A stretch of DNA of 32,370 bases from Desulfatiglans sp. (lineage in GTDB: Bacteria; Desulfobacterota; DSM-4660; Desulfatiglandales; HGW-15): positions 1-32,370 of the forward strand of contig JAAZBV010000081.1 of assembly GCA_012513605.1 (NCBI GenBank), read 5' to 3'. Position 1 is the first letter of the stretch; the number at the start of each line of letters is the position of its first letter. The translations under genes and the position numbers were made by a program. Shown here one piece after another: positions 25,208 to 32,370 of this stretch. Below the pieces are notes generated by a model, which saw only the letters and a list, made by a program, of their open reading frames with translations, did not search any database and was not told where the DNA came from.

Positions 25208-28021
25208 ATGACAGCAGGTGTTATCAGGATAAGGGGCGCAAGGGTACATAATCTTAAGAACATAAACCTTGATATCCCCAGGGACAAGATGGTGGTGGTC
25301 ACCGGCCTCTCAGGGTCAGGGAAATCATCCCTTGCCTTTGACACCATATATGCTGAGGGACAGAGGCGCTATGTAGAATCCCTTTCCGCATATGCAAGGC
25401 AGTTTCTTGAGCAGATGGACAAGCCTGATGTGGATTATATAGAGGGCCTGTCACCTGCCATATCCATAGAACAGATGGCATCAGTAAGAAACCCCCGTTC
25501 AACAGTGGCCACGGTCACAGAAATTTATGATTATCTCAGGCTGCTCTACGCAAGGATTGGCCATCCCCACTGCCCTGTCTGCGGCATAGAGATATCCTCA
25601 CAGACAACGCAGGCCATTGTGGACAGGATTATTGCACTTGAACCAAATACAAGGATCCAGATCATGGCACCCCTTGCAGAGGGTCGAAAGGGTGAATTTA
25701 CAAAGCTTTTTAACAACCTTAGGAAGGATGGGTTCACACGCATAAAGATAGATAATGAGATAAGGCTGCTTGAGGAGGAGTTAAACCCTGATAAAAACAG
25801 GAAGCACGATATAAGCGTTGTTATTGACAGGCTCGTCATTACAAAGGAAATAAAAAACAGGCTTACCGACTCGATGGAGCTCGCCCTTAAGATGGCTAAT
25901 GGCCAGGCCATTATTGATGTTATCGGGTCTGAAGAGATATTTTTCAGCACCAGTGCGGCATGCAGAAAGTGCGGTATAAGCATCCCGGAGCTTACACCAC
26001 AGATGTTTTCATTTAATAACCCCCACGGGGCCTGCACTGAATGCAGTGGTCTGGGCAAGAAGAGGTATCTTGACCCCGACCTTATTGTGCCTGACCCATC
26101 CCTTTCATTGAGAGAAGGTGCCATTTCACCATGGTCAAAAAGAAACTCCCTCTATTTTCAGCAGATGCTTGAATCCATCTGTAAATATTATGAGATCGAC
26201 ATATACCAGTCTTATGGAAGCCTCCATAAAAAGATACAGGAAATCCTGATGCACGGATCAGGCGCTGAAGAGATAAGCTTCTGTTTTGAAAAGGAGGGGA
26301 AGCGCTATGAATATAACCGCCCGTTTGAAGGGGTGCTGCCCTCACTTGAAAGGAGATACAGGGAGACAGATTCCATACAGGCAAGGGAAGAGATAGAGAG
26401 ATTCATGAGCGTAATGGACTGCCCTGCTTGCAGGGGTTCAAGGATAAATGAAATAAGCAGGGCAGTAAGGATAGGAGGATATTCAATAAATGAACTCACT
26501 GCCTTTTCCATCAAGAATGCCTATGAATTTTTTAACAGTCTTTCATTAACTGCAAGGGAAGAGAATATAGCAAGAAGGATAATAAAGGAGCTGAAAGAAA
26601 GGATCACCTTTCTTAACAACGTGGGTCTTTCATATCTGACTCTGGACAGGTCATCCGCGACTCTATCAGGCGGGGAAAATCAGCGTATAAGGCTTGCAAC
26701 ACAGATAAGTTCAGGCTTAGCCGGTGTGCTCTATGTGCTGGATGAACCGAGTATCGGGCTTCATCAAAAGGATAACCGTCTTCTGCTTGATAATCTCATG
26801 AGGCTAAAGGAGCTTGGTAACAGCGTCATTATTGTTGAGCATGACTCTGAAACCATAGAATCTGCCGACTGGGTGATAGACATGGGGCCGGGCGCAGGTA
26901 TTAACGGCGGTGAGGTGGTATTCAGCGGGACGCCTGCTGAACTTTTAAAATCGGAGGTCTCCATTACAGGTAAATACCTTTCCGGCAGGCTTAAGATACC
27001 TGTGCCTGATAAGAGAAAAAAGGGCAGTGGTAAAAAACTTATTATCCGCGGCGCACAAGAGAACAATCTTAAAAACATAGATGTTGAATTTCCCCTTGAG
27101 CAATTCATATGCGTTACAGGTGTGTCAGGTTCAGGCAAGAGCACACTTATTAACGAGACCCTCTACCCTGCCATAGCCCAGAGACTCTACAGGTCCAAAA
27201 AGCAAGTCGGGAAGGTGAGAGAGATAAAGGGGATAGAACACATAGACAAGGTAATAAGCATAGACCAGACCCCCATAGGCAAGACACCGAGGTCAAACCC
27301 TGCCACCTATACAGGCATATTCGCATATATCAGGGACCTCTTTGCCATGTTACCTGAATCAAAGATAAGGGGTTACAACCCCGGCAGGTTCAGTTTCAAT
27401 GTAAAGGGCGGCAGGTGCGAGGCATGCAATGGTGACGGGCTTATAAAGATAGAGATGCATTTTCTGCCCGATGTGCATGTACTGTGCGAGACCTGCAAGG
27501 GGAGCAGATTTAACAGGGACACACTGGAGATAAAGTACAGGGGCATGAACATCGCTGAGGTGCTTGATATGACCATAAACCAGGGGTTTAAATTCTTTGA
27601 AAATATCCCCAATATCAAAAATAAGCTTAAGACACTTGTTGATGTGGGTTTAGGTTATGTGAAGCTTGGGCAGTCTGCTACCACACTATCAGGCGGCGAG
27701 GCACAGAGGATAAAACTCGCAAGGGAACTATCTAAAAGGGACACAGGAAAGACACTCTACCTGCTTGATGAACCGACGACCGGGCTCCATTTTGAGGACA
27801 TAAAAAAACTCGTTGAGGTATTAAGATACCTTGTATCACTAAACAATACCGTTATAGTTATTGAACACAACCTTGATGTGATCAAGACAGCAGATTATAT
27901 AATAGACCTTGGCCCTGAAGGGGGTGATGCAGGTGGCAATGTTATAGCGGCTGGTACACCGGAGGAGATTATTAATGTGGAGAATTCATATACAGCATCC
28001 TACCTTAAGAAGTTGCTTTAA
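25208..28021 (+). CDS. uvrA: excinuclease ABC subunit A
   Basis: 937 residues, full length. This is the damage-recognition ATPase of nucleotide excision repair. It has two ABC modules: Walker [10 protein letters not shown] at about 33-41 with signature [12 protein letters not shown] at about 487, and GVSGSGKST at about 638 with [12 protein letters not shown] at about 827. Zinc modules include CPVCG (about 121), CRKCG...CTECSGLG (about 255-280) and CEACNGDG...CETCKGSRF (about 736-763). It is the third gene of a compact run with the response regulator and pdxA, which is an odd combination. Its last 17 bp overlap the convergent brnA antitoxin gene. Confidence 0.98.
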   Translation: MTAGVIRIRGARVHNLKNINLDIPRDKMVVVTGLSGSGKSSLAFDTIYAEGQRRYVESLSAYARQFLEQMDKPDVDYIEGLSPAISIEQMASVRNPRSTVATVTEIYDYLRLLYARIGHPHCPVCGIEISSQTTQAIVDRIIALEPNTRIQIMAPLAEGRKGEFTKLFNNLRKDGFTRIKIDNEIRLLEEELNPDKNRKHDISVVIDRLVITKEIKNRLTDSMELALKMANGQAIIDVIGSEEIFFSTSAACRKCGISIPELTPQMFSFNNPHGACTECSGLGKKRYLDPDLIVPDPSLSLREGAISPWSKRNSLYFQQMLESICKYYEIDIYQSYGSLHKKIQEILMHGSGAEEISFCFEKEGKRYEYNRPFEGVLPSLERRYRETDSIQAREEIERFMSVMDCPACRGSRINEISRAVRIGGYSINELTAFSIKNAYEFFNSLSLTAREENIARRIIKELKERITFLNNVGLSYLTLDRSSATLSGGENQRIRLATQISSGLAGVLYVLDEPSIGLHQKDNRLLLDNLMRLKELGNSVIIVEHDSETIESADWVIDMGPGAGINGGEVVFSGTPAELLKSEVSITGKYLSGRLKIPVPDKRKKGSGKKLIIRGAQENNLKNIDVEFPLEQFICVTGVSGSGKSTLINETLYPAIAQRLYRSKKQVGKVREIKGIEHIDKVISIDQTPIGKTPRSNPATYTGIFAYIRDLFAMLPESKIRGYNPGRFSFNVKGGRCEACNGDGLIKIEMHFLPDVHVLCETCKGSRFNRDTLEIKYRGMNIAEVLDMTINQGFKFFENIPNIKNKLKTLVDVGLGYVKLGQSATTLSGGEAQRIKLARELSKRDTGKTLYLLDEPTTGLHFEDIKKLVEVLRYLVSLNNTVIVIEHNLDVIKTADYIIDLGPEGGDAGGNVIAAGTPEEIINVENSYTASYLKKLL

Positions 28022-28229
28022 GTCTATCAGCTATCCAGATTTTAATTAAGGATTGTCGCGGCACTCCAAGTCTTTTAGCTTCTCTGTCAAGATCTTGAAT
28101 CATCCAGACAGGAAAATCCACATTAACTCTCTTCTGTTCCTGTCCAGGCCTCCTGGCATTATCCATTTCAAGGAATTCAGTGATATCTTCACCTGAATCA
28201 AATTTTTCATCTAAATCTTTAGCTTTCAT
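28005..28229 (-). CDS. brnA: BrnA/CopG-like ribbon-helix-helix antitoxin, orphan
   Basis: 74 residues. The N-terminal part ([20 protein letters not shown]) is the toxin-facing segment and the C-terminal [37 protein letters not shown] (about 38-70) is a ribbon-helix-helix DNA-binding domain, the arrangement of BrnA-type antitoxins. It is intact, while the toxin gene immediately upstream is destroyed. Its ATG overlaps the old brnT stop, preserving the original coupling. It may persist as an autorepressor or as an anti-toxin against related toxins. Confidence 0.85.
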   Translation of the reverse strand: MKAKDLDEKFDSGEDITEFLEMDNARRPGQEQKRVNVDFPVWMIQDLDREAKRLGVPRQSLIKIWIADRLKATS

Positions 28230-28378
28230 AAATCTCTACCTCTTCTTTCCGAGACTGTTTTTGTCGGGATTTCTATGCGATCTGTATCTTCCCATAAAGC
28301 CTGGGCCTCAACAAAGTTTATCCCATGTTTTTTCTTATTTAACTGACCCTTGTTCTTGTCAAATTCAAATTCTATCAT
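28219..28378 (-). pseudogene. brnT: brnT toxin gene with internal deletion and frameshift
   Basis: From ATG 28378 the frame reads MIEFEFDKNKGQLNKKKHGI, then NFVEAQALWEDTDRIEIPTK, a clear BrnT N-terminus (RelE-fold RNase). After TKTVSE the frame goes off and stops at 28226 (50 residues). Shifting frame at that point gives [10 protein letters not shown] and a stop at 28219-28221, exactly the expected BrnT C-terminus. Thus about 30 codons of the core, including the catalytic arginine region, have been deleted with a frame change. BrnT is normally about 90 residues. The toxin cannot be functional. Confidence 0.85.
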
Positions 28379-28385
28379 AGTATAA

Positions 28386-28415
28386 ATGGTATACCTTTAT
28401 TATACCTTATGTCAA
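28386..28415 (-). promoter_or_regulatory. brnTA promoter/operator
   Basis: On the minus strand a perfect -35 TTGACA (28410-28415) is followed after 16 bp by TATACC (28388-28393), which lies within the palindrome GGTATACC (28388-28395). A TATAAT also occurs at 28399-28404 without a good -35. TATACCTT occurs twice (28390-28397 and 28401-28408). This is a plausible autoregulated TA promoter. Confidence 0.4.
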
Positions 28416-28722
28416 TTTCAATTATAATCCATTTCCAGCTCATGGCAAATAATTACATATTTAGAGTAAGATGAGTCAAGGTTCAAAGTTGAAAGCAGCT
28501 TAAATTTTTCACCAGTTTGAATTGCTCAATAAATTGAATATGCGACTCTTTAAGTGTAAACTTGGGTTGTATCATTGGCGCCTCCAATTGACACGACCCA
28601 TCCAAATAATCTTAAAAAAATGAAGAACATAGGTTGAAAATATGAACTGATACGATTAGAAAAGAACACTGTTTTTTATTTCAGGCTGTCATATCTGGCC
28701 GGGGCACACACGGAGAAAAATA
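28416..28722. other. intergenic region between brnTA and the SWIM-like gene
   Basis: About 300 bp with no intact gene. It contains the short antitoxin-like stub at 28483-28575. The remainder shows no recognisable coding or structural signal. Confidence 0.5.
28483..28575 (-). pseudogene. possible N-terminal stub of a second RHH antitoxin
   Basis: A GGAGG (28581-28585) 5 nt before ATG 28575 opens a 30-residue frame, MIQPKFTLKESHIQFIEQFK and ten more. The first ~20 residues look like the start of a ParD/CopG-like antitoxin (pattern xKFTLxxxHIxFIEQyK), after which homology is lost and a stop follows. Short, so the assignment is tentative. Confidence 0.4.
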
Positions 28723-29187
28723 ATGATCACATTAAAAGACAAGCTCTCACACCTTACCTATATTGAGGTGTGTAAATTACTCGGTGATGAAGGTAAAAAC
28801 CTTATACGCCAGGGAGGGAGTTTTGAAATAAATATAGATGACCAGGTAGTTCTGAATAATGATATGTTCAAACTCGACCTGATCGAGGCCAATGTGAAAA
28901 TAGGCATGAAACCAGCAAAAAATATGGAGCTTAACTTCAAATGTAGTAAATGCAGCCAGGTGTGCGAGCATGTTGGCGCTGCTTTTAATTTCCTTGGGGC
29001 AATGTTTACTCAGGATGAGGAATCGGAAAAGGTCAAACAATTAACAGAAGGTTTTAAAACCCGGCTTTCAGAATGTCTTGAAAGGGATGAAAATGGCAAG
29101 ATCACATTAAAGGTCACACTGCCGGATGAATCGGTTCTGGATAACCTCGCAAAATCCCTTGCCAGGATGATGAATATTGAGCGTTAA
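28723..29187 (+). CDS. stand-alone SWIM-zinc-finger-like protein
   Basis: 154 residues. Residues 1-95 resemble the N-terminal region of large SNF2/DEAD-box helicases of deltaproteobacteria: LSHLTYIEVCKLLGDEGKNL, then a putative zinc site Cys74-x2-Cys77-x3-Cys81-x-His83 followed by VGAAFNFL. This is a SWIM-like CxxC...CxH arrangement. The helicase itself is absent: the protein ends naturally at MMNIER after a different, charged C-terminal part (100-154). GGAG lies 7 nt before the ATG. It may be a stand-alone nucleic-acid or protein-binding module, or a shortened descendant of the helicase. It is monocistronic. Confidence 0.7.
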   Translation: MITLKDKLSHLTYIEVCKLLGDEGKNLIRQGGSFEINIDDQVVLNNDMFKLDLIEANVKIGMKPAKNMELNFKCSKCSQVCEHVGAAFNFLGAMFTQDEESEKVKQLTEGFKTRLSECLERDENGKITLKVTLPDESVLDNLAKSLARMMNIER

Positions 29188-29201
29188 TAAAATTTGTTCA
29201 C

Positions 29202-29279
29202 TGTAGGGGCACTACGCATTGTGCCCGAAAGTTTATGGGTGGTAGAAATAAAAAGGGCACGCTGCAGCGTGCCCCTACA
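29202..29279. repeat. 78-bp inverted-repeat element (MITE/REP-like), likely also a terminator
   Basis: Perfect 11-bp ends TGTAGGGGCAC (29202-29212) and GTGCCCCTACA (29269-29279). Inside is a 20-bp perfect palindrome GGGCACGCTGCAGCGTGCCC (29255-29274), and at the left a GGGCAC/GTGCCC hairpin (29207-29226). It lies between the converging SWIM-like gene and potD and could terminate both transcripts. Confidence 0.7.
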
Positions 29280-29299
29280 TTAGAATGCCCATGAGGGCA

Positions 29300-30322
29300 C
29301 TATTTTACCTTTATCTCTTCCCAGATCTTATTATAGAGCTCAAGATTTTCACCAAGATCAAGTTTCAGTTCGCAGTTTTTCAGGTCATCCTCTGTATATA
29401 CAGGCTTTCCTGTCCTGATGCTTCTTGCTGGCACATTGATAGATGGAAAACCAAAATAATCTACAAACTTTGCATGTGCCTCAGGTTCATGTATGTAGTT
29501 TATAAACTTGTGGGCCAGATCCTTGTTTTTTGAATCCTTAAGAATAACCATGGAATCTATATACAAAGGCCCTCCTGCCTCAGGAATAAAAAAGTCAACA
29601 TCAGCCTTTGCGCTCTCTTCCATCTCCAGCAATATAGATTCCTGATATCCCTGTACTACCCAGAACTCACCGGAAGCAAAACCTTTGCCAAATGACTCAG
29701 CATCAAACTTGAGTATATTTTCACGCCACTTAAGTATAAGATCCTTTGCCGTTTCAAGCTCAGCAGGGTTAATGGTGTTTACAGAATAGCCGTTCGCCTT
29801 GAGTGCAAAGCCCATGACCTCACGCATATCATCAAGGAGCGTCATCCTGCCCTTGAGTTCAGGTTTAAGGTAAACGCTCATATCCCTATTGTAATCTTTT
29901 ACAAATTTCTTGTTTACCGCTACACCTGACGCACCCTTGAAATAGGGCACGGAATATTCACATCCTTTATCATATTCAATACTGTTCAACAGTTCAGGAT
30001 CTATATTATTAAAATTCGGTATCTGGCTTTTATCTATCTTTTCAACCATACCCTCTTTTATCATGATTGAGACATAATCTGCTGAAGGGAATGTGATATC
30101 ATACCCTGAACCGCCTGCCTTGAGCTTTGCAAACATCTCTTCATTTGAGGCAAATTCATCATAGATAACCTTTACATTATATTTCTCTTCAAAACCCTTT
30201 ATCACCTCTTCAGGGGTGTAATAGGTCCAGTTGTAGATATAGAGTTTTTCCCTGCTGTCACCGCAACTGAACAAACACATGGCAGCTATCATACAGATAA
30301 GAATCAAACATAATTTTTTCAT
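29300..30322 (-). CDS. potD: spermidine/putrescine ABC transporter substrate-binding lipoprotein
   Basis: 340 residues. A lipoprotein signal peptide ends at the lipobox LFSC (Cys20), so the mature protein is tethered to the membrane facing the periplasm. The polyamine-binding family is recognised by LYIYNWTYYTPEEVIKGFE, YDITFPSADYVSIMI, VPYFKGASGVAVN and PLYIDSMVILKDSKNKDLA. Its ligand, spermidine or putrescine, is inferred from family. AAGGAG precedes the ATG. It is the last gene of potABCD, 17 bp after potC. Confidence 0.95.
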   Translation of the reverse strand: MKKLCLILICMIAAMCLFSCGDSREKLYIYNWTYYTPEEVIKGFEEKYNVKVIYDEFASNEEMFAKLKAGGSGYDITFPSADYVSIMIKEGMVEKIDKSQIPNFNNIDPELLNSIEYDKGCEYSVPYFKGASGVAVNKKFVKDYNRDMSVYLKPELKGRMTLLDDMREVMGFALKANGYSVNTINPAELETAKDLILKWRENILKFDAESFGKGFASGEFWVVQGYQESILLEMEESAKADVDFFIPEAGGPLYIDSMVILKDSKNKDLAHKFINYIHEPEAHAKFVDYFGFPSINVPARSIRTGKPVYTEDDLKNCELKLDLGENLELYNKIWEEIKVK

Positions 30323-30339
30323 AATCTCTTCTCCTTTTC

Positions 30340-31137
30340 TTAGTTAAACATATGCCTGAACATTTTTTTTGACATAAACGCCATTATAAGACTGCCCACG
30401 ATCAGAACAACAGAAAGCGCATTGATCGCAGGCGACAACCCGAATCGCAGCATGGAATATATATGAAGCGGCAGGGTTGATGCGCCCGGCCCTGTTACAA
30501 AAAAGGTGATAACAAAATCGTCAACCGAAAGGGTAATTGCTACAAGAAAGCCTGAAATTATACCTGGCATACACATGGGTATAATCACCTTTAAAAGGGT
30601 ATCCATCTCTGTGGCGCCAAGGTCATGGGCGGCCTCTATTATGGAATAGTCAAATTCCGAAAGCCTCGCTATAACAATAAGGAGCACATAGGGGATATTA
30701 AAGGTTATATGTGCAATAATAATGGTTGAAAGCCCCAAAGGCATATTCATGCCTGCAAAAAACATGAGCATTGATACGCCAATGATTATCTCCGGCAGGA
30801 TAATTGGCAGGTATGACACCACCTCAAGGTATCTTTTCATTTTAAAATTATACCAGTATATGCCTATTGCCCCAAGGGTACCTATCATGGTTGATACCAG
30901 CGCGGAGGTTACCGCTATAAGTATGGTATTGTAAAAAGAGCCCCAGAGCTTTGCAGAGTCAAAAAACAGAACCTTGTACCACTTGAATGAAAACCCGGTA
31001 AAATTCATTGACCTGCCTTCATTAAATGAAAATACTATCAGCACCAGAAGCGGGGCATAAAAGAAGAGCATGGTGAACCAGAAAAAGGCGCCGGATATCC
31101 TGTGTTTAATGTGTGACCGGACAGATACATCCTTCAT
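30340..31137 (-). CDS. potC: polyamine ABC transporter permease PotC
   Basis: 265 residues with six predicted membrane helices. The coupling loop EAAHDLGATEMDTLLKVIIPMCMPGI (about 170-195) is the EAA motif that docks to the PotA ATPase, and LSVDDFVITFFVTGPGASTLPLHIYSML is diagnostic for PotC. It begins 1 bp after the potB stop. Confidence 0.95.
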   Translation of the reverse strand: MKDVSVRSHIKHRISGAFFWFTMLFFYAPLLVLIVFSFNEGRSMNFTGFSFKWYKVLFFDSAKLWGSFYNTILIAVTSALVSTMIGTLGAIGIYWYNFKMKRYLEVVSYLPIILPEIIIGVSMLMFFAGMNMPLGLSTIIIAHITFNIPYVLLIVIARLSEFDYSIIEAAHDLGATEMDTLLKVIIPMCMPGIISGFLVAITLSVDDFVITFFVTGPGASTLPLHIYSMLRFGLSPAINALSVVLIVGSLIMAFMSKKMFRHMFN

Positions 31138-31138
31138 A

Positions 31139-31987
31139 TCAGATATTTCCTCCGATCTTCCGCTCTTTGGATGAGGTTATTCGATTAAAAAGCAGTACCA
31201 TCACAACAGAGATTGTGGTGAGTATCATTGAGATGGCTGCTGCAGATGGCCAGTTTCGGGCAGTTTTCAGCTTTTCATTAATAATATTCCCCAGCATCCG
31301 CACATCAGTGCCGCCAACAATATCAGGTATGGCGAAATTACCAAAGGCAGGGATAAAGGTAAATAGAACAGCCGTTGATATCCCCGGTATAATAAGCGGT
31401 ATAAGTATCTTGTACATGGACTGCCATTTGTTTGCACCGAGATCCCTTGCTGCCTCAAGCAGAGAAAAATCAAATTTTTCTATTACCGCATAGAGCGGCA
31501 AAATAGCAAATGGAAGTGACGTATAGATCATAATCAGTATGATAGCCCACCTGTTATATAAGAGTTGGACAGGGGAGCTGAAAATGCCTATGCTGATAAG
31601 AAAATTATTTACCAGACCATTATTGCCCAGAACCGCTATCCAGGCAAATATGCGTATAAGAAAATTTGTCCAGAAGGGTATAATAACCAGGAAAAGCAGT
31701 TTTTCCTTATAGGGCGACCTTGCTATATGATAGGCAGTAGGGAGGGCAAGCAATACTGTAAACACTGTTGTTGCGACACTGATAAATATGGTATTCAAAG
31801 TAACCTTGCGCATGGTATCAGAAAAGAGCGCCTTATAGGCATCAATAGAGAAGGAAGGCTCAAATCCGCCGTACAGCCCCTTGTCAAGAAAACTGCCTAC
31901 CAGGATGATGGAAAATGGTATTACAAAAAATACCGTCAGCCACACCATAATAGGAAATGTATAACGCTGTCCGTAATTTTTGATCAT
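31139..31987 (-). CDS. potB: polyamine ABC transporter permease PotB
   Basis: 282 residues with six predicted membrane helices. The EAA loop is EAARDLGANKWQSMYKILIPLIIPGI (about 185-210); FIPAFGNFAIPDIVGGTDVRMLGNII is typical of PotB. Its ATG overlaps the potA stop by 4 bp (ATGA), giving translational coupling. Confidence 0.95.
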   Translation of the reverse strand: MIKNYGQRYTFPIMVWLTVFFVIPFSIILVGSFLDKGLYGGFEPSFSIDAYKALFSDTMRKVTLNTIFISVATTVFTVLLALPTAYHIARSPYKEKLLFLVIIPFWTNFLIRIFAWIAVLGNNGLVNNFLISIGIFSSPVQLLYNRWAIILIMIYTSLPFAILPLYAVIEKFDFSLLEAARDLGANKWQSMYKILIPLIIPGISTAVLFTFIPAFGNFAIPDIVGGTDVRMLGNIINEKLKTARNWPSAAAISMILTTISVVMVLLFNRITSSKERKIGGNI

Positions 31988-32370
31988 TTATCGCCATTCA
32001 CCTCAACAATAAAGCTGTCATCCGCATGCCACCAGATAAAGACATTGTCTTCCCACTGTATGGGTTCCTCATCGGTAAAATACTTGGCATGCTGTTTGAA
32101 TGTCCTGAATATGCGCCCATACTCGGTCTTTATGATAAACCTGGTATGGGAACCGGTATAGACCATCTGGTCAACCTTACCGGATATACAGTTCCATTTT
32201 GAAGAATCAAGCGATTGCGCCTTTTTGGAAATGTGTATCTTTTCCGGCCTGAGTGTTACCTTTATATGGTCTCCGATCTTAAGCTCCTTATCCAGATCAA
32301 CTGTGATTTTCCCTATGTCAGAGGTCTGCATAACTGCCCTTTTTTCAGTAATCTCGATAATCTCCCCTTC
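31984..32370 (-). CDS. potA: polyamine ABC transporter ATPase PotA, C-terminal part
   Basis: The frame stays open to the window edge, so only the last 128 residues are seen. They form the TOBE-like regulatory domain that follows the ATPase (IKVTLRPEKIHISKK, then KVDQMVYTGSHTRFIIKTEYG and the acidic IWWHADDSFIVE end). Walker and signature motifs lie outside the window. It is first of potABCD by gene order. The ATG at 32331 is internal and not the start. Confidence 0.92.
   Translation of the reverse strand, partial: EGEIIEITEKRAVMQTSDIGKITVDLDKELKIGDHIKVTLRPEKIHISKKAQSLDSSKWNCISGKVDQMVYTGSHTRFIIKTEYGRIFRTFKQHAKYFTDEEPIQWEDNVFIWWHADDSFIVEVNGDK

Noticed and set aside
25546-26124. 192-codon minus-strand frame opposite uvrA
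   Set aside because: A shadow of uvrA codon usage; no ribosome binding site or recognisable domain.
29285-29533. 82-codon plus-strand frame opposite potD
   Set aside because: Antisense to the conserved end of PotD and overlapping the inverted-repeat element; no family.
1-32370. CRISPR arrays, tRNA or rRNA genes, transposases, phage genes
   Set aside because: I looked for regularly spaced repeats, tRNA-like cloverleaf motifs and transposase domains and found none I can support; a covariance-model search would be decisive for small RNAs.

Overview
The window reads like the chromosome of an anaerobic, Gram-negative, mid-to-low GC bacterium, most probably a Desulfobacterota (former Deltaproteobacteria, sulfate-reducer-like) lineage. 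The basis is a single-chain pyruvate:ferredoxin oxidoreductase next to a four-subunit 2-oxoacid:ferredoxin oxidoreductase (order D-A-B-C), an LpxL-type acyltransferase, an NtrC-type regulator and a B12-radical SAM protein. This assignment is inference from gene content. I saw no rRNA, tRNA, CRISPR array or transposase.

Layout. 1-4.1 kb: the first 17 codons of an unknown gene, an Atg22-like MFS transporter, greB, a structured intergenic region, then an ECF-type sigma factor overlapping a 59-residue single-helix protein, then signal peptidase lepB. 4.2-7.1 kb: a decay zone in which fadD, sbtA, purE and purC are all broken by deletions, frameshifts or a nonsense codon, while a PadR regulator among them is intact. 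7.1-14.7 kb: PFOR behind a Fur-box-like operator, an unknown membrane coiled-coil protein, and korDABC. 14.7-16.3 kb: gpmI. A perfect 19-bp-stem terminator lies at 16.6 kb.

16.7-24.2 kb: a divergent locus. Leftward runs an operon of an LpxL-family acyltransferase, a B12-binding radical SAM enzyme, a soluble histidine kinase with an N-terminal domain I do not recognise, and an enolase-superfamily (MLE subgroup) enzyme. Rightward runs an NtrC-family response regulator, followed closely by pdxA and uvrA. The intergenic region between them holds two identical NtrC-like palindromes exactly 22 bp apart. I consider this the best candidate for an undescribed system: a two-component, probably sigma-54-dependent circuit controlling a lipid or small-molecule modification pathway.

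28.0-28.7 kb: toxin-antitoxin remains. An intact BrnA-type antitoxin sits beside a brnT toxin gene destroyed by an internal deletion, and next to those is a possible stub of a second RHH antitoxin. 28.7-32.4 kb: a stand-alone SWIM-zinc-finger-like protein, a small inverted-repeat element, and a potABCD polyamine transporter operon running off the right edge.

Overall theme: core ferredoxin-linked carbon metabolism and a regulated enzyme operon are well preserved, while peripheral genes (fatty-acid activation, bicarbonate uptake, this purE/purC pair, TA toxins) are decaying in place, mostly by deletion.
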